Shown here: piece by piece, positions 44,571 to 53,148 of the stretch
How positions within the stretch are numbered: the stretch's first letter is position 1
Layout of the letters: the number at the start of each line of letters is the position of its first letter
Source of the DNA: an uncultured Gemmiger sp.
GTDB taxonomy: Bacteria; Bacillota; Clostridia; Oscillospirales; Ruminococcaceae
Reading direction: 5' to 3'
Assembly (NCBI GenBank): GCA_944388105.1
Contig: CALXHN010000006.1
Coordinates: 1-53,419 of the forward strand
DNA length: 53,419 nt
The notes under the pieces: generated by a model
Database searches by the model: none
The model's input: the letters and a program-made list of their open reading frames with translations, nothing else
What the model was told of the DNA's origin: nothing
Position numbers and translations under genes: made by a program

Positions 44571-46250
44571 ATGATCAGTATTCAGGGCAAGGGCGTATCG
44601 TCCGGTGTGGGCATCGGTCCGCTGTATTTCTACCATCGCGCCAAGACCGCCATTCCGCGCTACACCGTGGAAGACACCGATGCCGAATGGCATCGTTTCA
44701 AGGGCGCCCAGACCGGCGCCATCGAGCAGCTGGGCGAGCTGGCCGAAAAGGCCCGCGCCGAAGCAGGCGACGAGGCCGCTATGTTGTTTGAGACCCACCA
44801 GATGATGGTGGAAGATCTGGATTATGAAGAGGCCATCGAGGACCGCATCACCAACGAAAAGATGAACGCCGAGGCCGCCATTGCCGATACCTCCCTGCAG
44901 TTTGCCGAGATGTTCGAGGCCATGGACGACAGCTATATGCAGGCCCGCGCCGCTGACGTCAAGGACGTTTCCCGCCGGCTGCTGTCCATCCTGGGCGGTG
45001 CCGTGGAGGGTGGTATCGCTTCCGACGTGCCAGTGCTGCTGGCCGCCGACGATCTGGCTCCTTCCGAGACCGTTCAGCTGGACAAGTCCAAGATCCTGGG
45101 CTTCATCACCGCCGGCGGCTCCGGTTCCAGCCACACCGCCATTCTGGCCCGCACCATGGGCATCCCCGCCATCGTGGGCGTGGGCGATGCCCTCAAGCCG
45201 GAGTATGAAGGCCGCCAGGCCATCATCGATGGTGCCACCGGCAGCGTGGTCATTGATCCCGACGATATGACCCGGGACAAGATGATGAAGAAGCGGGAAG
45301 AGCAGCTGCGCCTGCAGCGCCTGCTGGAGACCCTGAAGGGTCAGCCCAACATCACCAAGGACGGCAAGAGCATCCGGGTCTACTGCAACATCGGCAGCCC
45401 TGAGGACGTCCACGCCGTGCAGGTCAACGACGGCGGCGGCATTGGTCTGTTCCGCAGCGAATTCCTGTACCTGAACTGCGAGGATTATCCCACCGAGGAC
45501 CAGCAGTTTGAAGCCTACAAGCAGGTCCTGTCCGATATGGACGGCAAGGAAGTCATCATCCGTACCCTGGATATCGGCGCGGACAAGCAGATCGGCTACT
45601 TCAACCTGCCTCATGAGGAAAACCCGGCCATGGGCATGCGCGCTTTGCGCATCTGCCTGACCCGTCCGGAAGTCTTCCACACCCAGCTGCGTGCGCTGTA
45701 CCGTGCTTCCGCTTTCGGCAAGCTGCGCATCATGTTCCCCATGGTCACCAACGTGTGGGAAGTGCGGGAAGCCAAGCGTCAGTGTGAGGACGTGAAGCGG
45801 GAACTGAAGGCCGAGGGCATCCCCTACAGCGAGGACGTGGAGATCGGCATCATGATCGAGACCCCCGCCGCCGTCATGCTCAGCGACCGTCTGGCCAAGG
45901 AAGTGGACTTCTTCAGCGTGGGCACCAACGACCTGACCCAGTACACCCTGGCCTGCGACCGTCAGAACAACGACCTGGGCCGTTTCTATGACCCCCATCA
46001 TCCCGCGGTGCTCCGCATGCTGAAGATGGTGGCCGACAACGCCCACAAGAACGGCATCTGGACCGGCATCTGCGGTGAGCTGGGTGCCGACCTGACCCTG
46101 ACCGAGACCTTCCTGGCCATCGGCATTGATGAGCTGTCCGTCTCTCCCCGTGCTGTGCTGCCGCTGCGCAACGCCATCCGCATGACCGACACCCGGGAGA
46201 CCAGCCCCCGCATTCTGGCGGCCCTGGCGGACGAGTATACCAACAACTGA
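44571..46250 (+). CDS. ptsI: PTS enzyme I (phosphoenolpyruvate-protein phosphotransferase)
   Basis: A 559-residue enzyme that moves phosphate from PEP to HPr. The phosphorylated His188 is in GGSGSSHTAILARTMGIPA. The PEP-binding barrel shows GIGLFRSEFLY, LDIGADKQ, NPAMGMRALR, IMIETPAA and SVGTNDLTQY, and the catalytic cysteine is Cys501 in ICGELG. The start at 44571 follows GAGGTG; an ATG at 44556 overlaps that site. It has the usual length. It should serve HPr and through it EIIBC and LicT in this block. Confidence 0.97.
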   Translation: MISIQGKGVSSGVGIGPLYFYHRAKTAIPRYTVEDTDAEWHRFKGAQTGAIEQLGELAEKARAEAGDEAAMLFETHQMMVEDLDYEEAIEDRITNEKMNAEAAIADTSLQFAEMFEAMDDSYMQARAADVKDVSRRLLSILGGAVEGGIASDVPVLLAADDLAPSETVQLDKSKILGFITAGGSGSSHTAILARTMGIPAIVGVGDALKPEYEGRQAIIDGATGSVVIDPDDMTRDKMMKKREEQLRLQRLLETLKGQPNITKDGKSIRVYCNIGSPEDVHAVQVNDGGGIGLFRSEFLYLNCEDYPTEDQQFEAYKQVLSDMDGKEVIIRTLDIGADKQIGYFNLPHEENPAMGMRALRICLTRPEVFHTQLRALYRASAFGKLRIMFPMVTNVWEVREAKRQCEDVKRELKAEGIPYSEDVEIGIMIETPAAVMLSDRLAKEVDFFSVGTNDLTQYTLACDRQNNDLGRFYDPHHPAVLRMLKMVADNAHKNGIWTGICGELGADLTLTETFLAIGIDELSVSPRAVLPLRNAIRMTDTRETSPRILAALADEYTNN

Positions 46251-46274
46251 AAAACCGGACCCGCCGGTCCGTAA

Positions 46275-46315
46275 AACAGCAGGCCGTTCCCCGGCAGGGG
46301 AGCGGCCTGTTTTTT
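46275..46315. terminator. Bidirectional terminator between ptsI and the MerR gene
   Basis: A 13-bp stem, 46280-46292 with 46297-46309 (one T-G pair), GGCA loop, six T to the right and AAAACA to the left. The flanking genes converge, and the minus-strand gene ends inside the T-run. Confidence 0.92.
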
Positions 46316-47120
46316 ATGGTTCGGGTCTGGGGCGCACCCGCAGCTGCAGTTCGGTCACATGGTCGGCGTCGTCCCCGGAAATGTGGATGTCCGCCAGCAG
46401 AAATTCCAGCAGCGGCCCCTGGGGCGTATAGCCCTGTCGGCCGGCTTCGGCCAGCAGGAGGGGGACCAGATCGGCGTTCTGGCTGTTGGGGCCCCGGTAG
46501 GCCAGACAGAGGTATTCTCCCCGGGGCAGGGTGCTCTCTCCCCGGGGGTGCAGGATGAACACGCCGGTGTACCGCTGGCAGTCTCCCTGTCCGGCAGCGT
46601 TCAGGTCCAGATAGGACCCGATGCCGTCGTTGCCCCACACATACAGATGGTCCGGGTCGAACCGCCGCAGCTGCTGGATCAGCGGGTCCATCTCGGCATC
46701 GGTGCGGTAGGCCTGGTGCAGGGCATGGCATCGCCGCGCCGGAAACTTCTGCACAAAGCAGGTGTCCAGCGGCAGGCTGTAGGCCCGCTGGCAGCTGTCC
46801 ATGCGCTGGCATACGGTGCGGCGCAGCGCCTGCAGCCGCCGGATGCGGGCATCCAGCAGTTCCAGTTCGTCGTGAAGCAGCTGGCGGGTGGTGGCGGCGC
46901 TGTGGTCCTGCAGGTACGCCCGGATGGTCTCCACCGGCACGTCCAGGGTGCGCAGATCCCGGATCACGTTCAGCCGCCATACATCCTCGATGCTGTAGGC
47001 CCGGTACCCGTTTTCGGTGCGCTGGGGCCGCAGCAGGTCCTGCTCCTCGTAATAGCGCAGCAGGTCGGGGCTGACGCCGTACAGGCGGGCCAGCTCGCCG
47101 ATGCGGTAAAAGCGGGGCAT
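46314..47120 (-). CDS. MerR family regulator with C-terminal effector-binding domain
   Basis: A 268-residue regulator. The N-terminal winged helix begins FYRIGELARLYGVSPDLLRYYEEQDLL, the MerR signature, followed by a dimerisation coil (about 85-115). The rest (about 120-265) resembles the GyrI-like effector-binding domain of BmrR/TipA relatives: VWGNDGIGSYLDL and GEYLCLAYRGP. It has no metal-binding cysteine pattern, so the ligand is more likely an organic compound. It is divergent from the GGDEF/EAL gene. Its promoter has an 18-base spacer. Confidence 0.9.
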   Translation of the reverse strand: MPRFYRIGELARLYGVSPDLLRYYEEQDLLRPQRTENGYRAYSIEDVWRLNVIRDLRTLDVPVETIRAYLQDHSAATTRQLLHDELELLDARIRRLQALRRTVCQRMDSCQRAYSLPLDTCFVQKFPARRCHALHQAYRTDAEMDPLIQQLRRFDPDHLYVWGNDGIGSYLDLNAAGQGDCQRYTGVFILHPRGESTLPRGEYLCLAYRGPNSQNADLVPLLLAEAGRQGYTPQGPLLEFLLADIHISGDDADHVTELQLRVRPRPEP

Positions 47121-47149
47121 GAAAAGCGCCTCCTTCCTGTGTTCCTTTC

Positions 47150-47179
47150 ATTATAGCAACCGGGGCAGGGGAGCGGCAA
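47150..47179 (-). promoter_or_regulatory. Promoter of the MerR gene
   Basis: On the minus strand: TTGCCG (47174-47179), an 18-base spacer and TATAAT (47150-47155). Confidence 0.65.
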
Positions 47180-47190
47180 GACCTGCCGCC

Positions 47191-47219
47191 TTGCATGGCC
47201 CGGGTACCTCTGTTATAAT
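47191..47219 (+). promoter_or_regulatory. Promoter of the GGDEF/EAL gene
   Basis: TTGCAT (47191-47196), a 17-base spacer and TATAAT (47214-47219). It is back to back with the MerR promoter, so MerR may affect both. Confidence 0.7.
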
Positions 47220-47284
47220 AAAACGCGATATTGTACAGTACAACGGGAAGGCTCTGCCATGCCCGACCGGCCCGGGAGAAAGTC

Positions 47285-50200
47285 ATGGAATACGATCTGA
47301 AAAAGCTGACGCAGGAAGCCCGCGACGCTCTGAACTTTCTGGGAGAAAGTTCCCACGAATACTATTTCTATTACAATTTTCATGACCGAACAGCGGTGTT
47401 TTCCCGCAACATGTGGGACCGGTTCGCCCTGCCGCCCTCCCGGGAGGCAACCTGCACCCCCCGCCAGTTGTATGAGATCGTGCACCCGCAGGACCGGCCC
47501 ATCGTGACCATGCAGTACCGGCGCCTGTCCCGGGGGGAGGACACCACCTACGAAGGCCGCTATCGCCTGCGGGCCCACACGGGGGAATATGTGTGGGTCA
47601 GCAGCTGCGGAAAAAGCCAGATCGGGCCGAAAGGCCGCCCGCAGTGGATGATCGGGCGCATTGCCCCCTGTGAATCCGAAGTAGAATCCCGCCCGGATGT
47701 ATTCGATCTGAACCGCCTGAAACAGGATGCGGAGATCTATCTGGAAGAAAAGACTCCCGCCAGCCTGCTGGTCATCGGGGTGGACAACCTGCGCTCCATC
47801 AACCTCAAGCATGGGCGCCGGTACGGGGATTCGGTGCTGGCGCAGCTGCATGCCTCCTTTGAGGAGGCGGTCTATGGCCGGCAGCGCGTCTACCATACGG
47901 TGGGGGACTGCTACGCGGCGGTCCTGCCCTACACCGATGAAGCCCAGGCCACCGAGGTCTTCCGCTATGTGCAGAAGCGCATGGCCGACTGCTGCACCCT
48001 CTCTGCCGGCTGTGTGCCCCTGCTGACCTACAAGATCCCGGACGCCGAGACCCTGTACCAGTACGCAGAGGTGACGCTGGCTGCCGCCAAGCGGCAGGGG
48101 CGGGACAAGATCGTGTTCTTCTCGGCGGAAGATTACGAAAAGGAACTCAGCGTCCTGGAACTGAAAGACGAGCTCAGACGCAGTGTGGAACAGGAATTCC
48201 GGGGCTTCTCGGTGATGTATCAGCCCCAGGTGCGCACCGACAGTTTCCGCCTGTATGGGGCCGAAGCCCTGCTGCGCTACCGGTCGGAACAGCGGGGAGA
48301 GGTCCCGCCCACCGAATTCATCCCGCTGCTGGAACAGTCCGGCCTCATCGGCAAGGTGGGGCTGTGGGTGCTCCGGCAGGCCCTGGCCCAGTGCGGTCAA
48401 TGGCGGCAGCAGGCGCCGGAATTCCGGATGAGCGTCAACCTTTCCTTCGCCCAGCTCTATCAGGAGAGCATCGCCCGGGATGTGCTGGATGCCCTGCACG
48501 AGAGCGGTCTGCCCGGAAATGCCCTGACCCTGGAAGTCACCGAAAGCCTGGAACTGGTGGAGTACACCCGCATCAATGAGATCTTCCGCCAATGGAAACT
48601 CAGCGGCATCGAGATCTCGGTGGATGATTTCGGCACCGGGTATTCGGGCCTGAGCCGGCTCAAGGAGCTGGAAGTGGACGAGATCAAGATCGACGGCATG
48701 TTTGTGAGCAACATTCACCGCAGCGCCTACAATTACCGCCTGCTCAGCAACATGATCCAGCTGGCGGACAGCAGCCGCATCCGGGTGTGCTGTGAGGGGG
48801 TGGAGCGGGAGGATGAACTGCGCGTCCTGCAGGAACTGGGCCCCATGCTGCTGCAGGGGTACCTGATCGCCCGTCCCTGCACCCCGGCCCAGCTGGAAGC
48901 CCTTTTCCTGGACGAAAATGATCCGGCCTGCCGTAAACGCCAGGAACGGATCCGGAACATGACGGCCCGCAGCGCGGCGGCTCCCGCACTGCCGGAGGAT
49001 GCCTGCAATGAAAGTGAACTGGCCCTCAAGGTCCTCAATTCCGAAAGCAACATCTACTATATCAGCGACCCCGAGACCTACGAGCTGTATTACCTGAACC
49101 CGGCGGGCCAGAGTCTGTTCGGGGTGCGGGATTACCAGGGCCGCAAATGCTACCGTGTGCTGCAGGGCCGGGACACGCCCTGCCCCAACTGCACCAATTC
49201 CCAGCTGCGCCAGGACGGCTTTTACGTATGGGACCACTATAACGAATACTGCAAGCGGCATTTCCTGCTGCGGGACAAGCTTATCGAATTCCGGGGCCGG
49301 CCGATGCGGCTGGAAATCGCCTCGGACATCACCAAGCATGAAAACGTCAGCCGGGATACCGGCGAACGGCTGGCCTTTGCCCAGAAAATCGTGGAGAACA
49401 CCGCCATCCTTTCCGGGGACAGCCGTTATGAGGAAGCGGTGGACAAGGTGCTGGCTTCGGTGGGACAGTATTACCACGCCGACCGTGCCTACCTTTTTGA
49501 GCCCACACCGGCCAAACGCGGGTATTGGGACAACACCTTTGAATGGTGTGCTCCCGGCGTGGCACCGCAGCACGGCAATCTGCAGAAAGTGCCGCCCGAG
49601 GCGGTCCGCCGCTGGATGGACCAGTTCGAGCGGGACCGCAGTGTCCTCATCCTGAACCTGGACCTCATCCGGGCCCAGAATCCGGCTGAATGGGAGACCC
49701 TGCACGCCCAGGACATCACCCGGCTCATCGCGGTGCCCCTGCGGGACGGCGGCCGCACCATCGGCTTCATCGGGGTGGACAACCCCCGGGTCTCCATCCG
49801 GGACGATTCCCAGATCCGGGTGCTGGCCCACTTCCTCATCACCCGCATGCACCAGGAGCGCAGCGAGCGGCGTTACCGGCGCCTGCTGCACACCGACAGC
49901 CAGGATGTTTTCGCCCGTCTGGGGCTGGGACTCTGGGTCATCTACATGAACCCGGAATCCGGTCAGCGCACCATGCTGGGGGATGATACCATGAACCGGG
50001 CCCTGGGGGCATCCGGCACGCTGAGTGAGGCCGAATACTACGAATTCTGGTATACCCGCATCAACCCCGGCTATTATGAGTATGTGGAACGGTCGGTACA
50101 GAACATGGTGGATTCCGGCAAGGTCATCCAGGTGGAATATACCTGGAAGCATCCCCAGCGGGGGGATGTGATGGTGCGCTGCACCGGCGTGCGCACCGCC

Positions 50201-51535
50201 GACGAAAACGGGATGATCTGCCTGAAAGGGTATCACCGCATCGTGGATGATATCGAGATGCTGCCCTACATTCCCGCGGCCTGTGACCGGGATATTTTTG
50301 AGTATAACGATCTCAACGGGAGCATCTTCTTCCACACCCGACGGCTTCTGCTGCAGGGGGATGCCCAGCAGGAGCAGAATTTCCCCGGCTGCTGGGTCGA
50401 AAGCGGGCTGGTGCACCCCAATTTTGCCGCCAGCTTCCTCCAGGCGTTTTCCCGCCTTCGCCTGCAGGATGAGCCGGGGCAGCTGCAGCTGCAGCTGCGG
50501 GGCAAGAGCGGAGAATATGAATGGTTCCGCCTGACACTGCAGCATCTCAGCCAGCAGATCCAGGACCTGGACACCGTGCTGGTCCTGGTGGAGCCCATGG
50601 GGACCGAGCGGACCCAGGAACTGGAATACATGCGCATGCGGCGGTTCTACCAGGTGCTGCTGGGCGAGGCCATCGCCTACGCCGAGGTGGACCTGGACCG
50701 GGACGATCTGCAGTCGGCAGGCGGTATATGGCGCTGTTATGAGAAGGACTACCGCCATACCGGCCGTCATTTCTTCCAGGAGCTGTCCCGGGCGCTGTCC
50801 CAGGGCCTGAACGAGGCGGAGATGAAGGTCCTGCATGACTATGCGGACCCCGCCGCCCGGGAAACCTTCTTTGCCGAAGGAAACCTGAGCCACCGTTTTT
50901 ACTACCGGCGCTGCATCGGCAACGAACTGCACTGGGTGGAGCTCACCGTTTACCTGTTCCGGGAGCAGCTGTCCGGCAGTGTGTACGCCCTGCTGTACCT
51001 CAAGGATGTGAACGCCGAGAAGGAGCGGGAACTGGCCCAGCTGGACGCAGCCAACCGGGATCCCCTTACCGAGATCTACAACCGCACGGCCTTTGAGCGG
51101 GAGATGACCCGCAGCATCATCGAGTCCACCGCCAGCCCCTGCGGGTATCTGCTGCTGCTGGACGTGGACAACTTCAAGCAGATCAACGACCTGCACGGGC
51201 ATATCGAAGGGGACGCCATGCTGAAGACAGTGTCCCGACAGCTGCTGCAGACCTTCCGCAAAGGGGATGTGATCGGCCGCATGGGCGGGGACGAGTTCCT
51301 GGTGTACATCCGGGGCAGCATCCCCCGGGAAAGCCTGGAACAGCGCCTGAACCAGTTCCTGGAACAGCTGCGGCTGAATACCAACAATGTGCTGACCTGC
51401 AGTATGGGCCTCACCTGCGTCACCAGCGAACATTTCGACTATGCCCGTTCGGTGGACCGGGCGGACAATGCCATGTATCACAGCAAGCGCAACGGCAAAA
51501 ACAGCTATACCTTCTATGAGGACCTTCATCCCTGA
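47285..51535 (+). CDS. Multidomain cyclic-di-GMP protein: PAS - degenerate GGDEF - EAL - PAS/GAF sensors - GGDEF
   Basis: A 1416-residue cytosolic protein with no membrane helices. Order: PAS-like (about 20-135), a degenerate GGDEF (about 150-290, with VGDCY at the signature), EAL (about 305-560; Glu327 in EALLR, EVTES, DDFGTGYS, KID, QGYLIARP all present), a PAS domain with a DTPCPNC cysteine pair (about 585-690), a GAF-like domain (about 690-860), two further PAS-like domains (about 870-1230), and a terminal GGDEF. The last has GGDEF at 1334-1338 and the inhibitory-site RKGD five residues before it. Both enzyme types look competent. Start 47285 follows GGGAGAAAG. It probably makes and degrades c-di-GMP in response to several inputs. 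Confidence 0.9.
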   Translation: MEYDLKKLTQEARDALNFLGESSHEYYFYYNFHDRTAVFSRNMWDRFALPPSREATCTPRQLYEIVHPQDRPIVTMQYRRLSRGEDTTYEGRYRLRAHTGEYVWVSSCGKSQIGPKGRPQWMIGRIAPCESEVESRPDVFDLNRLKQDAEIYLEEKTPASLLVIGVDNLRSINLKHGRRYGDSVLAQLHASFEEAVYGRQRVYHTVGDCYAAVLPYTDEAQATEVFRYVQKRMADCCTLSAGCVPLLTYKIPDAETLYQYAEVTLAAAKRQGRDKIVFFSAEDYEKELSVLELKDELRRSVEQEFRGFSVMYQPQVRTDSFRLYGAEALLRYRSEQRGEVPPTEFIPLLEQSGLIGKVGLWVLRQALAQCGQWRQQAPEFRMSVNLSFAQLYQESIARDVLDALHESGLPGNALTLEVTESLELVEYTRINEIFRQWKLSGIEISVDDFGTGYSGLSRLKELEVDEIKIDGMFVSNIHRSAYNYRLLSNMIQLADSSRIRVCCEGVEREDELRVLQELGPMLLQGYLIARPCTPAQLEALFLDENDPACRKRQERIRNMTARSAAAPALPEDACNESELALKVLNSESNIYYISDPETYELYYLNPAGQSLFGVRDYQGRKCYRVLQGRDTPCPNCTNSQLRQDGFYVWDHYNEYCKRHFLLRDKLIEFRGRPMRLEIASDITKHENVSRDTGERLAFAQKIVENTAILSGDSRYEEAVDKVLASVGQYYHADRAYLFEPTPAKRGYWDNTFEWCAPGVAPQHGNLQKVPPEAVRRWMDQFERDRSVLILNLDLIRAQNPAEWETLHAQDITRLIAVPLRDGGRTIGFIGVDNPRVSIRDDSQIRVLAHFLITRMHQERSERRYRRLLHTDSQDVFARLGLGLWVIYMNPESGQRTMLGDDTMNRALGASGTLSEAEYYEFWYTRINPGYYEYVERSVQNMVDSGKVIQVEYTWKHPQRGDVMVRCTGVRTADENGMICLKGYHRIVDDIEMLPYIPAACDRDIFEYNDLNGSIFFHTRRLLLQGDAQQEQNFPGCWVESGLVHPNFAASFLQAFSRLRLQDEPGQLQLQLRGKSGEYEWFRLTLQHLSQQIQDLDTVLVLVEPMGTERTQELEYMRMRRFYQVLLGEAIAYAEVDLDRDDLQSAGGIWRCYEKDYRHTGRHFFQELSRALSQGLNEAEMKVLHDYADPAARETFFAEGNLSHRFYYRRCIGNELHWVELTVYLFREQLSGSVYALLYLKDVNAEKERELAQLDAANRDPLTEIYNRTAFEREMTRSIIESTASPCGYLLLLDVDNFKQINDLHGHIEGDAMLKTVSRQLLQTFRKGDVIGRMGGDEFLVYIRGSIPRESLEQRLNQFLEQLRLNTNNVLTCSMGLTCVTSEHFDYARSVDRADNAMYHSKRNGKNSYTFYEDLHP

Positions 51536-51565
51536 GACCGGCAGAATTTTCCGCGTCCGCAGCCC

Positions 51566-51594
51566 TTGACATTTTCCGCCGTGGGCTGTACCAT
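51566..51594 (+). promoter_or_regulatory. Promoter of the leader before the second MATE gene
   Basis: Perfect TTGACA (51566-51571), a 17-base spacer and TACCAT (51589-51594). The first transcribed base would be near 51601, giving a leader of about 155 bases. Confidence 0.7.
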
Positions 51595-51610
51595 GTATAC
51601 CGTTGTTAAA

Positions 51611-51709
51611 CCGTCCCTCTCGGGAACGGATGTGGATTTTAGGTAAAACAGGTTACTTTTCGCCACACGAGTATGCCCTTCGTTCCGGGCAGCCCGTGTG
51701 GCTTTTTTT
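51611..51709 (+). promoter_or_regulatory. Structured leader ending in a terminator before the second MATE gene (candidate riboswitch)
   Basis: Elements in order: hairpin CCGTCCC (51611-51617) with GGGAACGG (51622-51629, one bulged A); TGTGG (51631-51635) able to pair with CCACA (51663-51667), enclosing a small GTAA/TTAC stem; and a terminator GCCACACG (51662-51669) with CGTGTGGC (51695-51702) followed by seven T. CCACA cannot be in both pairings, so an on/off switch is possible. I do not recognise any known riboswitch class. MATE genes are often under ligand-sensing RNA control, which is background knowledge, not proof. Confidence 0.5.
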
Positions 51710-51754
51710 GCCTGTCAGCCTTTTTGGGCCGAAAAGAAAGAGGAACCCGTCCTT

Positions 51755-53104
51755 ATGGAACAGACCTTCATGAAACAAAAACCCGTTCTGCCCCTGGTGC
51801 TGTCCATGTCGCTGCCCATGGTCCTGTCCATGATGGTATCGTCGCTGTACAACATCGTGGACAGCTACTTTGTGGCCCGGATCAGTGAGCAGGCCATGAC
51901 CGCCCTTTCCCTGGTGTTTCCGGTGCAGAACCTCATCAACGCGGTCACCATCGGATTTGCCATCGGCATCAACGCGGTCATCTCCTACTACCTGGGCGCC
52001 GGCGAGCCCGACCGTGCCGGACAGGCCGCCACCCAGGGCATGGCCTGCAACGCCCTGCACGGTCTGGTGCTGACGGTGGGGTGCATTGCCTGCATGCCGG
52101 CCTTTCTGGCCTGCTTCACCGCCGACACCGCCGTCATCGACCTGGGGGTGCGGTATTCCCGTATTGCCTTCAGCTTTGCGGTGGTCATCGCTCTGGCCAT
52201 GTCCTTTGAAAAGATCTATCAGGCGGCAGGCCGGATGGTCCTCACCATGGTCAGCATGCTCTGCGGCTGTGTGGCCAACATTGTGCTGGACCCCATCATG
52301 ATCTTTGGGCTGGGCCCGGTGCCCCGCATGGGCATCGAAGGCGCGGCGTGGGCCACCGGTATCGGACAGGTCATCAGCCTGGTGCTCTACCTGCTCTTCT
52401 ATACCTTCCGCCCGCTGAATATTCGCATCCGGGCAAAGGCCCTGCGCCCCAGCCGGAAGATCCTGGGCCGCCTGTACGCGGTGGGGGTCCCAGCTGCGCT
52501 GAACCTGGCTCTGCCTTCGCTGCTGATCTCGGCGCTGAACGTGATCCTGGCGGCATATTCCCAGGTGTATGTGCTGGTGCTGGGGGTCTACTACAAGCTG
52601 CAGACCTTCCTGTACCTGCCGGCCAACGGCATCGTGCAGGGCATGCGGCCCATCATCGGCTACAATTACGGCGCCGGCGAGCATGACCGGGTGCGCAGGA
52701 TCTACCGGGTCACCCTGGCGCTGTCCGCAGCCATCATGGCGGTGGGCACCCTGCTGTGCTGGGCTGTGCCCGGGCAGCTCATCGGCCTGTTTTCCCGGAA
52801 TGCCCAGACCATCGCCACCGGCAGCACCGCGCTGCGGATCATCAGCCTGGGTTTCCTGATCTCCTCGGTATCGGTCATCTCTTCCGGCGCGCTGGAAGGC
52901 CTGGGCATGGGCGGGGCGTCCCTCATCATCTCCCTCATGCGGTATACCGTCTTCATCATTCCGGCGGCCTTCCTGCTCAGCCGCGTCTGGCAGGCAAACG
53001 GGGTGTGGCATGCCTTCTGGATCACCGAGGTGGTCACCGCCGCGGTGGGATACCGTGTCTACCGCAAGCGGACCGCCGTGTGCGCAGGTACGGACCATCT
53101 GTAA
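51755..53104 (+). CDS. MATE family efflux transporter (NorM/DinF-like)
   Basis: A 449-residue protein with about twelve helices in two halves. LSMSLPMVLSMMVSSLYNIVD is the MATE opening, and QAAGRMVLTM and the second-half GIVQGMRPIIGYNYGAGEHD are diagnostic. It differs from the MATE protein at 12874 (no close sequence identity in the parts I compared). The start at 51755 follows AAAGAGGA; an ATG at 51698 lies inside the terminator hairpin. It is controlled by the leader upstream. The substrate is unknown. Confidence 0.92.
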   Translation: MEQTFMKQKPVLPLVLSMSLPMVLSMMVSSLYNIVDSYFVARISEQAMTALSLVFPVQNLINAVTIGFAIGINAVISYYLGAGEPDRAGQAATQGMACNALHGLVLTVGCIACMPAFLACFTADTAVIDLGVRYSRIAFSFAVVIALAMSFEKIYQAAGRMVLTMVSMLCGCVANIVLDPIMIFGLGPVPRMGIEGAAWATGIGQVISLVLYLLFYTFRPLNIRIRAKALRPSRKILGRLYAVGVPAALNLALPSLLISALNVILAAYSQVYVLVLGVYYKLQTFLYLPANGIVQGMRPIIGYNYGAGEHDRVRRIYRVTLALSAAIMAVGTLLCWAVPGQLIGLFSRNAQTIATGSTALRIISLGFLISSVSVISSGALEGLGMGGASLIISLMRYTVFIIPAAFLLSRVWQANGVWHAFWITEVVTAAVGYRVYRKRTAVCAGTDHL

Positions 53105-53148
53105 GACAAAAACCCGCCCGGGACCCAAGATCCCGGGCGGGTTTTGTC
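53105..53148. terminator. Bidirectional terminator between the MATE gene and the ferredoxin gene
   Basis: A long stem pairing 53111-53123 with 53131-53143, extended outward by AT pairs with one extra A, with a T-run on the right and an A-run on the left. The two genes converge. Confidence 0.92.

Noticed and set aside
47213-51529. Minus-strand open frame of 1438 codons opposite the GGDEF/EAL gene
   Set aside because: The + strand encodes clear EAL and GGDEF motifs; the antisense translation is a shadow.
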